From the NCBI GenBank assembly GCA_012295275.1, contig CM022665.1:4441667-4486666 (forward strand): a stretch of DNA of 45,000 nucleotides, in the 5' to 3' direction. Of the stretch, positions 1-14,713 are shown in pieces. The notes under the pieces were generated by a model. That model worked only from the letters and a program-made list of their open reading frames with translations, had not been told where the DNA came from and searched no databases. Both the position numbers and the translations under genes were made by a program. Origin of the DNA: Chrysomallon squamiferum (Eukaryota > Mollusca > Gastropoda > Neomphalida > Peltospiridae). Position 1 is the first letter of the stretch. The number at the start of each line of letters is the position of its first letter.

Positions 1-837
1 TATAACATATAAATATAATATCGTAAACTTAAATTTAAAAAAAAAAAAAAAAATAAAAAAGTTGAATGCTGCATTAATATGGCAAACAGCTTCTATTTTC
101 TGCTAGTTTTATCGTTATTGCTATAATGACATTATTAGTTGAAAACTTAGTAATCAATGTTTTGTTTTATTCTTTATTTCTTACTGACTAATAAATTAAC
201 AATAAAATCTATAAATAAATTAATAAAAATTAAATAATGGGAATACTAGCTGTATATTTTAATTGTCTGTTGTTTATTATCAAGAATATCCAAATCTTTA
301 CATTCTAAAACGATGTAAATGTAAAAGCTATCCTGCTTATGTATATTAACACTAACAACAAAAATCTGTTTTTGGGTATTTTTGTTTTTAAACTGCAACC
401 TTTCTCAACCTCTGCGACACCAATTGACTGGCCATGTGAAATGAAAATTATCGTGATTAAAAACCAAATCTGGAAGGGAGATAATCACAAAGAGCTCTTT
501 TTACTTCCGAAAACAACCTTATTGTGTCAATTTCCTTTTGCGAGGCAAACATGAGGGAAAAAAATCGTTTAATACAGTTCGCTTCATTATCGCTATTCAT
601 ACTTTTTGGTTAAATCGTGCATAGTATTCATTTAAACTGACGATCTGGGTTATAAAGAAAATGTCCTCCGCATATCTTCGGTATTAATTCTGTTTAGAGC
701 GGCAATTCTTTTGTTGTCCGTTATTATTTGTATTTTGTTTTTTAAATTTCCCTTGACGCCTTCTGTCAAACTATTATTTGTCAGCTTGATATTGTAATTT
801 ATGTTTCTTTCTTCTGAAAAAATATTTTGGTTAAACA
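1..837 (+). promoter_or_regulatory. 5' flank and probable promoter/5' UTR of SMARCAD1
   Basis: This AT-rich stretch holds no convincing coding exon. It lies directly upstream of the SMARCAD1 start codon at 838. I see no good TATA box close to the ATG. A CCAAT motif occurs near 419-423 (ACACCAATTGAC) and could belong to a housekeeping-type promoter. The start context (AACAATGAA, A at -3) is acceptable for initiation. Short open frames here, such as those at 339-554 and 650-838, look like chance. The transcription start cannot be fixed from sequence alone. Confidence 0.4.
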
Positions 838-3800
838 ATGAATTCCAAACCGCAAGTTAATACACTTCTAAAATACAGATTTGTTAAAAGGGGAACGTCT
901 TCACCAAACGAAAATGAGAAAAACGGCGGTCAGAGTGAGAAATCTAGTCCAGAAACATTCCAAAAAGAAGACATCACAGGCCATTCAGAAAATAATGTTG
1001 ATTCGCAGGGTATTTTATTTGTATTCTATCTCTTCTTAATTAATGAAATTTAAAGGGTTAAAATCAAGAGTGGAGTTTTAATAAATTTATGCAAATTTAG
1101 TAATAACATTGTTTTATAATTATCGTTTTTGGTGATACATTTTTATTTTTTTATTTTTTTTATTTTAATAAATATGCTAGTATATACTACATATGGTTTA
1201 AAATAAATTCATTGTAAATGATATATATAAATTTATGAAATAATACTTTATTAATAAAATAATTACAAGTTAGAATGAGATCGCAGTTTTCTTCACACAT
1301 TTATTTACAGAAATTAGCCAGACAACAATTCCAGAGACTCCAGCTGCCAGCACACCATCTAGTCCTGAGTCTCCTTTATTTGGACCAAAAACTAAAGTGA
1401 TTCGACCAATTGTCATGTGCGATTCAGAAGAGTACCAGGAACCAACAGTCTCCTCTCCATGGTTTTCAAAGAAAAAAGGAAAACAAAATGTGGTTAATGG
1501 TTCCGCTTCTGTCAAGGACAAATTAAATAGGTATACAGTTAATATTTTATTAAAATAGTACATTGGGTAGATTTTGTTAAGTTGGAATGGTTGCTATGCC
1601 TTTTCAGTTTCCATTAATTAATGATTTTAACCTGTTATGAGTAGAATTCTGTTTAAGTCCAATTTCAGGTTTAAATCTGAGAACAAAATACGTATTTATG
1701 ATAGAAAATTATATCGCTAGGACTGGATATGTGAGATTGATGGCAAGTGCCTATTTTAATATATTTCAGTAAAATGATGGTCAGTATAAAACTGTATTTC
1801 AGGTTTTAGTTTTTTCTGTTTTTCTCTCTGTTTTCATACGACGCTAAAGTGATATTAATTTTTAAAATTCCATCTAAATAAGTAATTTTGAAAGACTGCC
1901 ATAAGAAAATATAATTATTATATTTTATTTATCTGACCAATGCTTTTTCAAGAACCATAACTCAAACACTGCCTCCATCCCCACACCCAAAAACCTAAAC
2001 CCAAACCCATGTCTGTTTTGATGTTATATAAACCAGCACATTCGGTTTAGTATTGACTGTCTTGTAATAATATTAAAAATGACTGACTACATTAACTATA
2101 ACAAATTCACCTGCTGAATAATGTACTGGATTAATGTTTAATTCTTAATTACCATTCATCTTTGTCACATACAATCTCATAGATGAATGTAGCTGATTGT
2201 TAGTAATGTAAATATAAATAAACATAACCAGTATTTGAAGTCTTTAAATTCAAATCAAAATCAGTTTGCCAAAAATAAAACTGCTCCCATTAGTATTGTA
2301 CCATTTACACTGCTAGGCTTATTCGCAGTACTAATTTTCATCAGTTTTTTAAATTTAATTTTTTACTTATAGTTATATACATTTTTTTTTTAAATCTGTA
2401 GATTCCGAAGAAACCCACTTCGTGTAAACAGCAGTGTGGACTACAATTTGGCTAACAGCGATTCTTCATCAGATGACAGTTGTGAAGAGGCAAATTTTGA
2501 CAGCAAGATCAATGATCTTAAGGTTCTCTATCCTTCAAGGACAAGGCTGGAGCTGGAACAAGGACTTGAAATGTACGGTGGTGATCTGGATGCACTGGTT
2601 GCAACCATGATGAGTGGATCATTTGACCGGGGTTTGTTAATGATTTTTAAATTTAATTTCATTTAAAAAATTATTCATGTTTTTGATTAATTTAAATTAA
2701 TTTTTTTGAACTAAATTCACCAAAGTTGTCTTATTCAAAGAAAATGTGTAATTGCATGATAAAGTTAATTAATTTCATTTATACCACAATATTGCACTCA
2801 GTCAGATCAAATACATTTCAGTTAACTTCATGGTTCTTTTTCCAGACTATAACTGTCACATTCTATAATTAGTGAAATAATACTTTGCATTTGCAAAATT
2901 TGTTAAGTTTGAAAAAATTATTAACAATTATTTTCTCTTTTTTTCCCCATTTGTATATCACATCTGAATCCACCTTTCAGAGTGAAGCATTAAAAAGTAT
3001 CGATATCTGTATATTATCTTTAATGTTATCTTCAGAACTGAATGCTTTTCAAAGCAAGAAGAAAAGAAAAGCAGAAACTGTTAACAGTTTATCTAAAGAT
3101 TCTGGACGCCAGTTCAAGAGAATTCGAACATTTGTTTCGTCAAGTGACAGTGAAGATGATGGAAATAATTCAGAAAAGGTCACTGACACACAGTCCACTG
3201 ATCTTGACAAAGATACAAAAGAAGAACGACTAAATTTCCTACATGATGCTTTCCCAAATCATAAAGCAGAGGTGATAATAATGTTTACTGAGTATTTTAT
3301 TTTAAAGAAGAATTGTTGAATAAAATATTGTTAAATAAAAGGTACTACTTTTGTTAATTAATTAGATGTTATTCTTCATTATTAAATTAAGTAAGTAAAT
3401 AAATATATTTAGATGATTATTAAAGTATTTTTATTTTATTTGACAAATGCCAACATATATCTTCTACTATATCAGTTCTTCTGCTTTATAAAAATACATT
3501 CAAATTTTTTTCACCAGCAGATAATTAACATATTAACTAATGAAACTGATTAAATGCTGAAAAATGGTAGTGCATTGTAGAGTGTTATGTTATTTGTTGT
3601 TGTTTGAATTTATTTCAGGAGCTGCACAATGCTTTGACTGAGAAGAACTGGAGTACAGAAGAAGCAGTCATACTACTGACTGCAAAGGCAGAGAAAAAGG
3701 TTGAAGATAAACCAAAGAAAGCCAAGAGAGAAAAATGTAAGTAATCGTACAATTCACATGGATGTTTCTCCTTGAATGCAAATATAACTTACTTTAGATT

Positions 3801-6800
3801 TTTTAGAACTGCCTTTATTCTTTTTCTGAAACTGACAGGAATTCTTGGCTTCGTGGTAAAAATTAATAACTTTATATTGTCTTTAGTGTGAAAAATTTGA
3901 ATTACCTTTATTATAATTGATATTTTTGCAGATTGCATCCAGCTTGTCAAAAAACCCACAAGAAAAAAAACAAAAACATTTTACTCTGCTAAAGATTTTG
4001 TCTAAAGGAGCATATTGGCCTGCATTGTTTTAAACAAGTGAAAAAAAAATAAAGGTTGACTGCACACGAAAACAAAACAAATTAAAACTTATAAGAAAAA
4101 TACAAATTACATTTCATAAATAAATGTGTCATTTTACTTATTAATTTTCTTTCTTTTTCTCAGTTAATTTCACAGAGGTGTAGTTTATGAAAGAAACTTA
4201 AACTTCATGTTGCATAATTTGTTTTTCTTTTTCAGACAAGGACATAGAATTGTCTGATGAAGATGATGACTATGAAGATGAATATTACGACAGTGACGAT
4301 AGTTTTGTAAGAATACTTTTAAACACACTGAAAACGTTTTGATTATTATTGCATCAGGAATCAGAAAGCAAATTTCAGATATTGCTTCACATTTCTGCAA
4401 TATATAACCTAATTTTCCTATCTGTATTTAGATGTTTATATTTTTATTACTTTTTTAAAATTGTTTTTACAAAATCTAGATGAATATTGCTGTTAGAAGC
4501 CGTTGATAATGTGTTGGAGTTTTTGTAGTAGCCATTTTCTTAATCATTTATCTGTAAATGAAAATTGCTTTTCAAAAAAGGAAAAATTTAATACAAAATG
4601 TATCACGATACTTATTGTTATTTTTTACTTGATTATACCATTTGAAATTTTTTTTTTTTTTTTTTTTAATTGCTTTATATTATAGCAAAATATTTCTATT
4701 TTTATGAGTGCTGTCTCAGATAATGGTATACGTTATTATTATTTCCTTTTGTTTTCCCACTAACATGATGATTATATTCTGCTGTTACTTTATTATAGAC
4801 TCATATACGTTTTACTCATTAAGTGATGATAAATAATTTTTGTCACTTAGGAAGGTGAGCAGAATGAAAGTCAGATGTCAGCAATACTCTCATTTTTTGA
4901 GGAAGCCACAGTTGAAGAACTGATGTCAGTCCCTGGTTGTTCAAGAAAAAAAGCAGAACGCATCATGGCTTGCCGACCTTTTGAAAACTGGGATGGACTG
5001 GTGAATAATTTGTTTTTTCTTTCTTTGTTTCTGTGGAAATATTCAATTTTAAAAAATGACACCATGTCATTTAACCACCTTAAAATGCAATATTACTCTA
5101 AAATAAAATGCATTTGAAGTTCAAATCTAAGTTAAACTATAAAAAAAAAAAAAAAAAAAAACTTAATAATATGGCGCCAATAGAGACAGAGTTGTAATAT
5201 TTTGTATGTTTTCTTTGTTTTTTTTCTACAGCTTTCATTTTCTACTTCTGTTTTTTTTGCATATTGTATAAAATTAAATTAATTAAAAATTAGGCTGCTG
5301 GTACCAAGATTTTGTTTTACAAAGAATTTATCCTGAGTTGCAGTTTTTCAGCTATGAAATATGTTTAATAATATATAATAATGGAAAGAGAATATCAGTC
5401 ATTTGAAGTTTTAATAAAGTTTAATATTATAATTTGAACGTTTCAGGTAAAGAAGTTTGATTCAACAAAATCACTTACATCGAATTTGATCTCTGGATGC
5501 AAGGAAGCAATCCAGTCTCGCAACTTGGTCATCAAGCTGATGAAACGTTGTGAGAAGATTGCTGAAGAGATGGAAACAGTTGTTTCAACAATCACCAACA
5601 ACACGAAGTCAGTGAAAGGTTGCCACATTGACAAACAGCCGAGTCTTCTCAGTTCAGAGTACGATAATCAACTTTATTTTTATTTTTTTTGGTTTGGTTT
5701 GCTTGTTGTCTTAAGATATATGTTGTTTGGGGATCCAGAATTTAGAAATCTGGAAAACTTGAATCTTTTTTCTTTATTTACTTTAGTGTTTTCTCCGACT
5801 TTGTTATATTATACATTTGCTAGGCATTTTTGAATTAAGAGCATATAAATTTGAGAATTGAAAAAAAGGGAGGTAAAACTCCCCCAAATCCCTAGGACCT
5901 GAAAAGACACATTATAAAACAAATTGTTTAGTGGTAAACTGACAAATATTAGAATTAACTGAGCAGTTGTGAATGTATGTTTTTTAATTTTTTTTTTTAG
6001 TAATGTCAATTTAATAGTATATTATTTTAAGAGAATATGTAAATAAAATTAATGCAAAAATTATTTTATTGAAGTCTTAAGAATTTTTATAATATATATA
6101 AGTAAGGTGATTTCATAAGAATTTGATCTGTATTATGTATAAAGTGAATTAAAAAATCTAATCATTTAAAGAAATTCTATAAAGATAATGGGAATTTATA
6201 TTTTATTATTTTATATACAAATTTAAAACTGTTTTATGTTTACTTTGTCAGTTTCACAATGAAGCCTTATCAGCTAATAGGACTGAACTGGCTGAAGATT
6301 ATGCACACGCAACACTTGAATGGAATACTGGCTGATGAAATGGTGAGTAAAGAGAGGAATTAAAAAACTGCATTTCATTGTTTATTACCTTTGTCTTCTG
6401 TTGTAATTTATCTTAAACATTTAAAAACCAACAAAAAACCCACACACAGGCAGGACACAGACATGTGTACACAGCACAGCATAAAACTCACAGTGCAACA
6501 CACACACACACATGCTGACAAACAGTAATATAATTGTGTATGGTTTTCAGAATAATAGTTCTAAATATAAAATGAAAAAGTAAATAATTACATATTTGTT
6601 ACCAAACAATTAGCTAATATAGCCAGACGTAATGTTATTGTTGTATAAAATAATAATTATTTTCTTTTTTTCATGACCACACTGAACTAAATAATGTGGC
6701 AATTGTCCTTTATGAATACTGTAATAATATTAATAACATTTATGCTTATTGTAATAATGTTAATTATGATCAGAAGATTGGTTGCAGATGCATTTATCTT

Positions 6801-9800
6801 CAAGAAAAAAACAATAGAAAATATACTGTTTGTCCTGGTTTTTAGGGACTTGGAAAAACTATTCAAGCAATAGCATTCCTTGCTCATTTGCTGGAAAACA
6901 AAATTACTGGACCACATGTTATCATTGTGCCATCTTCAACTATAGGTAAGTTCTTAACATTGTGTCATTATCAGTTATCAGTAAGTCTTTAATCATTTTG
7001 TCTAAACAAATGTCAGTAACTTCATATTCTAGTGTAATCTTCAACTACCAATAACTTCATATTCCAGTATAATCTTCAGCTATCAGTATCTTATATTCTA
7101 GTGTAATCTTCAACTACCAGTAGCTTTATATTCCAGTGTAATCTTCAACTACCAGTAGCTTTATATTCCAGTATAATCTTCAAATACCAGTAATTTCATA
7201 TTCCAGTTTAATCTTTAGCTATCAGTAAATTGTTATCATGTCATGTCATGTTCAGCTGTTAGTAATATGCTGTTCTGGTTTCATTTTCAATTTTCACCGA
7301 GTTCATATTATGCCTTTTTCACCCAAATTATCAGTGTTACAATTATTATATTTTTTTTTTCCAGAGAACTGGTTGCGTGAAATTAAAAAGTGGTGTCCTG
7401 CTCTTAATGTGATTGTTTATTACGGTTCTCTGGATGAAAGACGTGTTGCCAGACAGCGAATAATGTACAAAAACTCTGTACACTTCAATGTGGTTCTCAC
7501 AACGTAAGTCATTACTATTCCATTCACTTTGTATTATGTCTGTCGATTCTTGAAATGGTTTATTAAAACACCCTTTGTTATGATTCGTTGCATAATGTCC
7601 TAAACTGTGTTACTTATATAATATTCAAATAAAAATTAAATTCTCCTCAAGATGACAGAACTGCAAAGGGCCACAATTCATGTTAGATGTGTTTCTTTTA
7701 TATTTTGATTAATTTAGAACTTAAAGATATGATTGGATATAATATGGTAGTTACCATTGATATAATTTGTCATTACAAGATGTAATTGTTAATTAGGTTT
7801 TTCTCACAATATGATTTACTCATGTGTGTTTATCTCAGTATTGTGTAAATCATAATTTTTTTTTTTTAAATTTTTTTTTTTAACAATTTAATATTTAGAC
7901 TTGTTGTTATGAATTTAGGATACAGTATACAATCATTTAGTTCTTAATATCTTAAGAACTAAACTGTGTATTTTTTGTTGTAGAATTGTTGCAAATTATT
8001 TCCCCAAAATACATAAACTGATTCATATGCTAATATAATTATATACACAGTATTCTTTTAAATCTGAACTTTTATTTATTTATAATGGAGCCTAACTTAA
8101 ATATGCATTTATCTCATTATGTAAAAAGAATCCTGAAAACAAAAGTACAACATTAAGACATTTCATCTAATAATTAAAAACTCTTATTGCACATTGTAAA
8201 CTTTACTTTTAATGTAGGTATACTATTGCAACTGGCAGTGTTGAAGATCGAGCTCTCTTCAAGAAAGCTGCATTTCATTACGCTATATTTGACGAAGGAC
8301 ACATGCTGAAAAACATGGCTTCTTTGAGATTCCAAAACCTGATGAAAATTTCAGTAGGTGTTTCTGAGCATCTTAAACCATAAAAGGCTATCTCTGTGTT
8401 GTTGTTGTTGTTGTCTTTTCTTTAATCCTCACGACACGAATTAAACTGAACATATTTAAACTAGTATCACATTAGTAAAAAATAAATAAATAAATAAATA
8501 ATTTAGTTTAACGAACATTTTGGGCTTTGAATAATCAGTAGTCAACATTTACAATAAAGTAATGTTTGTTTTCAGTTTTATTTAAAATATTATTGTTTTA
8601 AAATTAATTAATTAATTTATTTTTTTATGGGAGGTCTGCTTTCAGCTAGTATGTTTAATATTGTGAATGAACAAATGCTATATATTATAAGCCAATTTTT
8701 TTTTTTTATCCTAGGTTAGGAAACTTTTTTATGTATTTGCATAAAAACGTAAGACAGATATTTCACCAATTAAAATTTAGAAAATATTCTTTGGGTAGGC
8801 AGTGATGATTTGTTTATGATGCTGGTTTTGTAGGCAGAACGTCGACTGTTGTTGACAGGGACTCCACTACAGAACAACTTGCTAGAGCTGATGTCTTTAC
8901 TGGCTTTTGTTATGCCTGACATATTCCAGGGAAAGACTGAACATTTGAAACGAATATTCACCTTGATGGGCAGTGTGAGTTACATGGGGCATGGTCGAAA
9001 AATGCTTACACCTGTCGTTAATTAAGTCTGTTATCATATTTTAAATTTAGATTATAATTCTTGTAAAAGTGCACTTAAGACAAAGAGGCTCAAGTTGAAT
9101 GTGTATTTATTTTGTTTTTATTTTGTGATTTATTTTATTAGTTTTGTTAGTATTTTATATTTATTATTTCTTTTTCTTTTTTTTTTTCACCTTTTCTTAT
9201 TTCATTGCCTCAAGGAAAGTAGTGATAAACTGGTGGACATTTTTAGTTATTATTTTATCAACTAACTGATTAAATAACTGCCTCTGATGATTTGCAAGAA
9301 TCCGTCTTTCGCATGTTTTCCTAACTGTATTAATTTCAGTTCTTTACCACATAATCGCCTTTTTTTCATTAAATAATGTTTATTTTAGTGAATGTTATAA
9401 TTTTTGATTTTATGCTAAATTTGGTTGTTATTTTAAATTTGTAGACAAATGTGGTTTCTAGTATGTTTATCTGTTACGTATCATTGTTAAGAAACCATGT
9501 TCAGTACCTAATAACAATTAAATTTATTCATGTATTGTTAAAAGTTCATAGTTTGATTTGTATTGCAGAAACCTGGAGATTCATCTCTTGGTGGTTATGA
9601 AAAGGAGAGAATAGCACATGCAAAAAGAATTATGAAACCATTTGTTTTGAGGAGACTGAAATCAGAGGTAAGCTGATAAAAACAAAAATTGGGGTGATAA
9701 ACAGTTTTCTGATTTTGTAGATCCATACAGAAAATAGAGAGGTAATTTCGTTGCAGTCTGAAAAGTTCTTTATAAAAGAGGGGCAAACTAATTATTTTTC

Positions 9801-12800
9801 TTGATTTTTAAAAGTTTTTTTTTTTTTTTTTTTTTTTTTTTTGGCTTTGTTATTGTTATTATTATTATTAATATTATTATCTAAAGTGGGCAATTATTCT
9901 TAAATTTCAAAGATCCATTTTTAAAATTTTTTTTATTTAATAATGTTTTGTTTTCTAAATTAAGAAGAAGGAATGTTACTAAGTTACATTCATTTATATA
10001 TTTTGTCTTGAAAACCAAAATAACTGTTATTGTCTTATTCATTCATTATCATTAGTCAGTTTTGTTTATTCAGTAATTTATATAATCAAGACTGACATTT
10101 CTCACATTTTTAAACTTTATTTAAATTTTATTACAATTATTATTTTTTTCTTCATATCTTTAAATAATTAATAAAATTTGTGGCCTTTGTTTATTCTGAT
10201 AGGTTATGGATCAGCTTCCAAAGAAAGAAGACAAAACTGTTTATCTAAACATGATTCCTGACCAGCAGGATCTCTATGACTCAATGATGACCAAGTTTTC
10301 AGAACAGCTTCAAAACGAAAATGAAGATCAGTTGAAAACAGGAGGAATAGCCATGTTCATGCAGCTGAGAAAAGTGGCCAACCATCCACTGCTCATCAGA
10401 AATTTATACAATGACAGCAAGCTGACTACACTGGCAAAAAAGATAGCAAAAGTAATTATTATTGTTTTAAAATTTATCCTTTATTGAAATCCAATTTTGT
10501 TCTCATGATCATTACTTCATGATTTATTTTGAATACTGATTCCTTGCTTTTATCCTTTATAATGCTTTTGTGGATAAATGTAATTTAGAAAAAAAAAAAT
10601 GTAATATTATTTATTTAATTTGTTTTTCTTATTATTATCAGTTTATTTTTTATTTTAATTTTTTTTTTTTTTTTTTCTAGATATTTGTTGTGATTTATTT
10701 GTGAAGTGTGAACTATAGTTTCTGTATTTGATTTTAACATTTCTCACTTTGTATCTCTAGTATAGAGAAACTGTTAACAGTTCACAGCATGCAGATTTTT
10801 TATTTATTTATATTTTATTTTATTTTACCACATAAAAAAATATGCCATGTTATTTGTTGGGTTTTTTTATTGGCACATACTCAGTTTTATATTTATGTAT
10901 TTTTTATAATGCTTTTTTGATACTTGTGTTTGTCCTGATATTCATTTAAAAAATTTGTTCACTTTAAAAAGTGAAAAGTATTTCCAAACACTTTCCCTTT
11001 ATCATCTGGAAAGCTATGTGTTAATACTGAATTTTTCTACTTACATAATTATATTTTGATTTTTTTACAGATATTTTCTTCATCAGTAAAGATTGATGTA
11101 TTTAAACATGGTATTTCAATCTTTTTTTTCTGCATTTTTTGTATTTTGTCTCCTTTTTTTATAATATATATTTTTTATATTGTGATTATTAATTTTGTTT
11201 GTTTTCTTTAGGAGCCATCTCACAAGGATAGAGGAGCATTACCTAATTTGATACAAGAAGATATGGCAGTGCTGAATGATTTTGACATCCACAAGTTGTG
11301 TCTGCATTACAAAGTAAATACTCCATTAATTCTGTTTGTTTTGTTTTGTTTTGTTTTATTTTATTTTATTTTATTTCCCTGGCCTCTTCTAGTTTTTCTG
11401 CATTACAAGGAAAATGTACACTTATAGTCCATTATTTATAGTTATGTTTGTTTATTAATTTGAAGCTCGAATATATTTTTCAATTGTGAAATAATTATTT
11501 CTATTTGAAGTGGTTTATTTATTTTATTTTTATTTTTTTTTGGTTGGTTTTTTAAAAAAATGTGTTAATTTTTTTGTATTTTTTGTTTTGTTGTTAATTT
11601 TTTTTTTTTTTTTTTTAATTAAAAAATAATAAGAAAAACTGCAAATTTCTGGAACCAGAAGAAACAAGGAGATACAGACACTTTGTTTAGGTAACTTGTT
11701 CTTGCATGCACAGATACATTTTAATTTTAATTTTTACAGAAATATATTGGTAGCTACAGCTTGGACCAGTCACAGATCAATGATTCTGGAAAGTTCCGTA
11801 TATTGGATACAATGTTGCCTGAGCTGAAAGAACAGGTAATTGTCAATAATAATTTATTTCCATAGAAGTTAATTTTAGTCATTAGACAAGTTTCCAGCAG
11901 CTGGTCCTGCCTTTAGTAAAAAAAAAAAAAAAAAAAAAAAAAAAGTGCCATCTTACTGTTGTTTAAATTTCATCATAGCTTAAACTTTGACCTTAGATTC
12001 AAAATTATTTCCAGGCATGGAATGGCACTGTTGTCCCGTTTGCACATATCATTTTTATATTATTATATGTTATTTTTTATATCTCTTTATAAACTAAAAT
12101 ATTCCTTCTTGATTTATTTTTTTAAATTTAATTTAACCTAAATAATTGTTTTGGCTTGGCTTTACTTTCACTGGAAAGCATTTTTATGCTGATGTATAGT
12201 TTTTCTTTTTCTTTTCTTTTCATTTTCTTCTTCTTCATTTTCATCATCTTCTTCCTTGTGATAATGTTTTGTTATTATTTTTACTTTAGGGTGACAGAGT
12301 TCTTTTGTTTAGTCAGTTTACCATGATGCTGGATATCTTGGAGTTGTATATGCAGGACAAAAAATACCGCTACCTTCGACTTGATGGGTCCACACCAGTA
12401 TCTGAAAGGTTGTCACATGCACAATAATAATTATAAATCCTTGTTTTATTTCATCTAAGATCTAAACCGCATTTTATTTATAATTTAATTTGTATTATCA
12501 AAAACTGTAAGTATAATCAGTCTTCATTTAATTTAATTTAATTTACTTTTGGAATAGAGCAGATTCTTGCTTAATAATGTACCGAGGCTGTTTTGTAATC
12601 CTGTATAGCTAACAAAAAGTATTTCTGCAAATAAGTAATATGTTGCAAATGTTCTGTGTAATATTTAAATTTAATTTTAATTTTGTTTTCAGACTACAGT
12701 TGATTGATGACTACAACAATGATCCAGACATATTTATCTTTCTGTTGTCCACTCGCGCTGGAGGTTTGGGGATCAACTTGACCGCAGCTAATGTGGTCAT

Positions 12801-14713
12801 TCTACATGACATTGACTTCAACCCCTACAATGACAAACAGGCTGAGGACAGATGTCATCGTCTTGGACAGACCAAGTATGTCACACTTTTCATGTGAAAA
12901 ATCAGTATTCTGCTCAGTCCAGTAATTTGTTATCATCTGGGTATTTCAGCTATTTTAATTCTGGATATAGTTTTTAGCCAGTTCTTTTTCAGTTCTGGCT
13001 CCATTTTGTAGCCAGTATTTTTTATTTTGGGTATAATTTTTAGCCAGCCTTCGTGAATTCTGGATAACAGTTTTTCCACTCTTCTTTATTTTGGAGGCCA
13101 GTACACCAAATACTAAACAAATGACAAAAGAAGATATACACTGTTTTGCAATTTGAGGCTGAAAGTCTTTGTAAGTGATTGTAACTTGGTCATCCAAGCC
13201 AACAGATAATTTCTGTAAACATTTTATCTTTTGCCCTTTGGCTAACAATGTACTTGTTTAGTTTATTTCGATACTTGTTTTGCATCAGGTTTTTCAAAGA
13301 TGGTCATACTTGCTTTACTTCTCGTTGCTCAATAAGAAAAGCCTTTGAATTGGCAGCAGTGAATCTTTGCCTCTGTGTTATTGTTAATAAAAAAAAACAC
13401 TGCTTTCCTGTATATAAATTATTGAAAGAAAAATACTTTGTTGTCTGAATATTCTAAATATAAACTATACTGACATTTTTGGAATTTATTCTGTCTGTTT
13501 TATAATCCCTTGTATTTATACTTTGTTCCTGTTCCAAGTTTCCACACCCTTTTCATCATTAATTTCTTAACAGTTATTTTCATTATTATTATTATTAGCT
13601 GAATTGTTTATTTTTATTTCATTATGATTATTAGCTGAATAGTTATTTCCATTATTAGTATTAGCTGAATAGTTACTTCTATTATTATTATTAGCTTAAT
13701 AGTTTATTTTTATTATTTTTATTAGCTTATTTCCATTATTTTCTTAATAATTATATCATTATTATTAACTAAATAGTTATTTTCATTATTTTCTTAATTA
13801 TTTTCATTATTACTGGTTTAATAGTTATTTTCATTATTAGCTTTATGGTCATTTTCATCATTATTAACTTAATAGTTATTTTCATTATTATTAACTTAAT
13901 AGTTATTTTCATTATTACTAGTTTAATAGTTATTTTCATTATTATTGGTTTTCTATTTTCTTACGGTTATTAAAACAGTTCTTAATTTGACACTTTTTCT
14001 GTACATAACTCAAGATGTTTTGTCTGGTGTATTTAGGCAGGTATCTGTGATACGCTTTATAACGAGAGGTACAGTGGAAGAAGCAATGTACAGATGTGCC
14101 ATGGAGAAGCTCAAGTTAGAGAAGGATGTGACCACAAAAGATATTGGTTAGTGACTTAAAATTTCTTGCTTTATTTTTCTCGTTCTTCAAAAATAAATCT
14201 TTTGTTTCATCACTGATCAGTTTGAACAAAACATGTTATTAACAGAATCCCGAAGTCTCATTGTTCATTAGTGTTGTGTTTCTTGGAAAATATAAATTCT
14301 TTTCAGCTATGCACATAATGTTTATCTATCTACCTGTTGTCTTTTTTCTTCTCTAGCTTAGAAAATAAAAAAATGAAAAATGTACAATTTTAGTTTCTTT
14401 CACTCTGCTTTCATACAAAAAAGTTACTGATATGGTTTTATTTATTTATTTATTAATTTGTTTTGTTGATATTATGATTTTTATTTATTATTATTTTTAT
14501 AACAGTGATATTCACAAATAAATAAAAATAATTTTAAAAAAATATATGAAAACAATCTCCAGTTGTGAAAATTCAATAATTTGTACTGTTATTCTTTTTT
14601 TTTTTTTTTCATAATCTAATCTTACAGTGAGTGATTCAGAAAATCCTACTGATGTTTTGACACTGTTGAAAGAAGCACTTGGGAAGATTAAAAACAATGC
14701 ATCACAGTCTTGA
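838..14713 (+). CDS. SMARCAD1: SMARCAD1, Fun30/ETL1-type SNF2 chromatin-remodelling ATPase, complete, 21 coding exons
   Basis: Joined exons give about 1,019 residues, close to the roughly 1,026 of human SMARCAD1. Order: polar N-terminus; CUE domain 1 (about 165-205, [10 protein letters not shown]); basic/acidic linker; CUE domain 2 (about 270-315, [10 protein letters not shown]); acidic patch ([11 protein letters not shown]); helix-hairpin-helix segment (about 355-395, [15 protein letters not shown]); SNF2 N-lobe with Walker A DEMGLGKT (about 498-505) split across exons 9 and 10, and DEGH box (about 605); [11 protein letters not shown]; then the C-lobe with [13 protein letters not shown] and [14 protein letters not shown] in place of DEAH is typical of this subfamily. 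In other animals and yeast the protein is nuclear, slides and exchanges nucleosomes, and acts in DNA-end resection and heterochromatin maintenance; its CUE domains bind ubiquitin or partner proteins. No ATPase motif is missing, so the gene looks functional. It is also the source of the two rearranged fragments downstream. Confidence 0.96.
6962..7236 (+). repeat. 35-bp minisatellite in SMARCAD1 intron 10
   Basis: About eight imperfect copies of a 35-bp unit (core TTCATATTCTAGTGTAATCT, followed by TCAACTACCAGTAAC) fill the intron after the exon that ends at 6945. The same array recurs in both SMARCAD1 fragments with different copy numbers (about 15 and about 11), so it is unstable. Confidence 0.85.
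13570..13950 (+). repeat. ATT-rich tandem repeat in SMARCAD1 intron 19
   Basis: A degenerate tandem array with a unit of roughly 27 bp (core TTAATAGTTATTTTCATTAT) fills much of the long intron between exons 19 and 20. Spacing and spelling vary between units. No coding potential is seen. Confidence 0.7.

Larger units (their letters stand above)
838..14713 (+). other. SMARCAD1: Exon map of SMARCAD1 (coding parts)
   Basis: Exons read from GT-AG sites and phase continuity: 838-1009, 1311-1530, 2402-2631, 3036-3271, 3619-3736, 4236-4306, 4851-5000, 5447-5658, 6252-6342, 6846-6945, 7365-7503, 8218-8353, 8834-8974, 9569-9667, 10203-10451, 11212-11313, 11740-11835, 12290-12408, 12693-12875, 14037-14146, 14628-14713 (TGA at 14711-14713). 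The lengths total 3,060 nt, a multiple of three. An alternative acceptor for exon 4 near 2981 gives an immediate stop in the required phase, so the AG at 3034-3035 was chosen. Exon 8 ends GA|GTACGA and joins T|TTC, giving a Ser-Asp-Phe junction. All other junctions also keep the frame. Confidence 0.88.

Noticed and set aside
2885-3035. Upstream extension of SMARCAD1 exon 4 suggested by an open frame starting at 2885
   Set aside because: The reading frame is open by chance. Using the acceptor at 2981 introduces a stop in the phase left by exon 3, while the AG at 3034-3035 keeps the frame.
6962-7236. Regularly spaced short repeats resembling a CRISPR array
   Set aside because: Units are contiguous and imperfect with no unique spacers, and they lie in an intron of an animal gene. 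It is a minisatellite.
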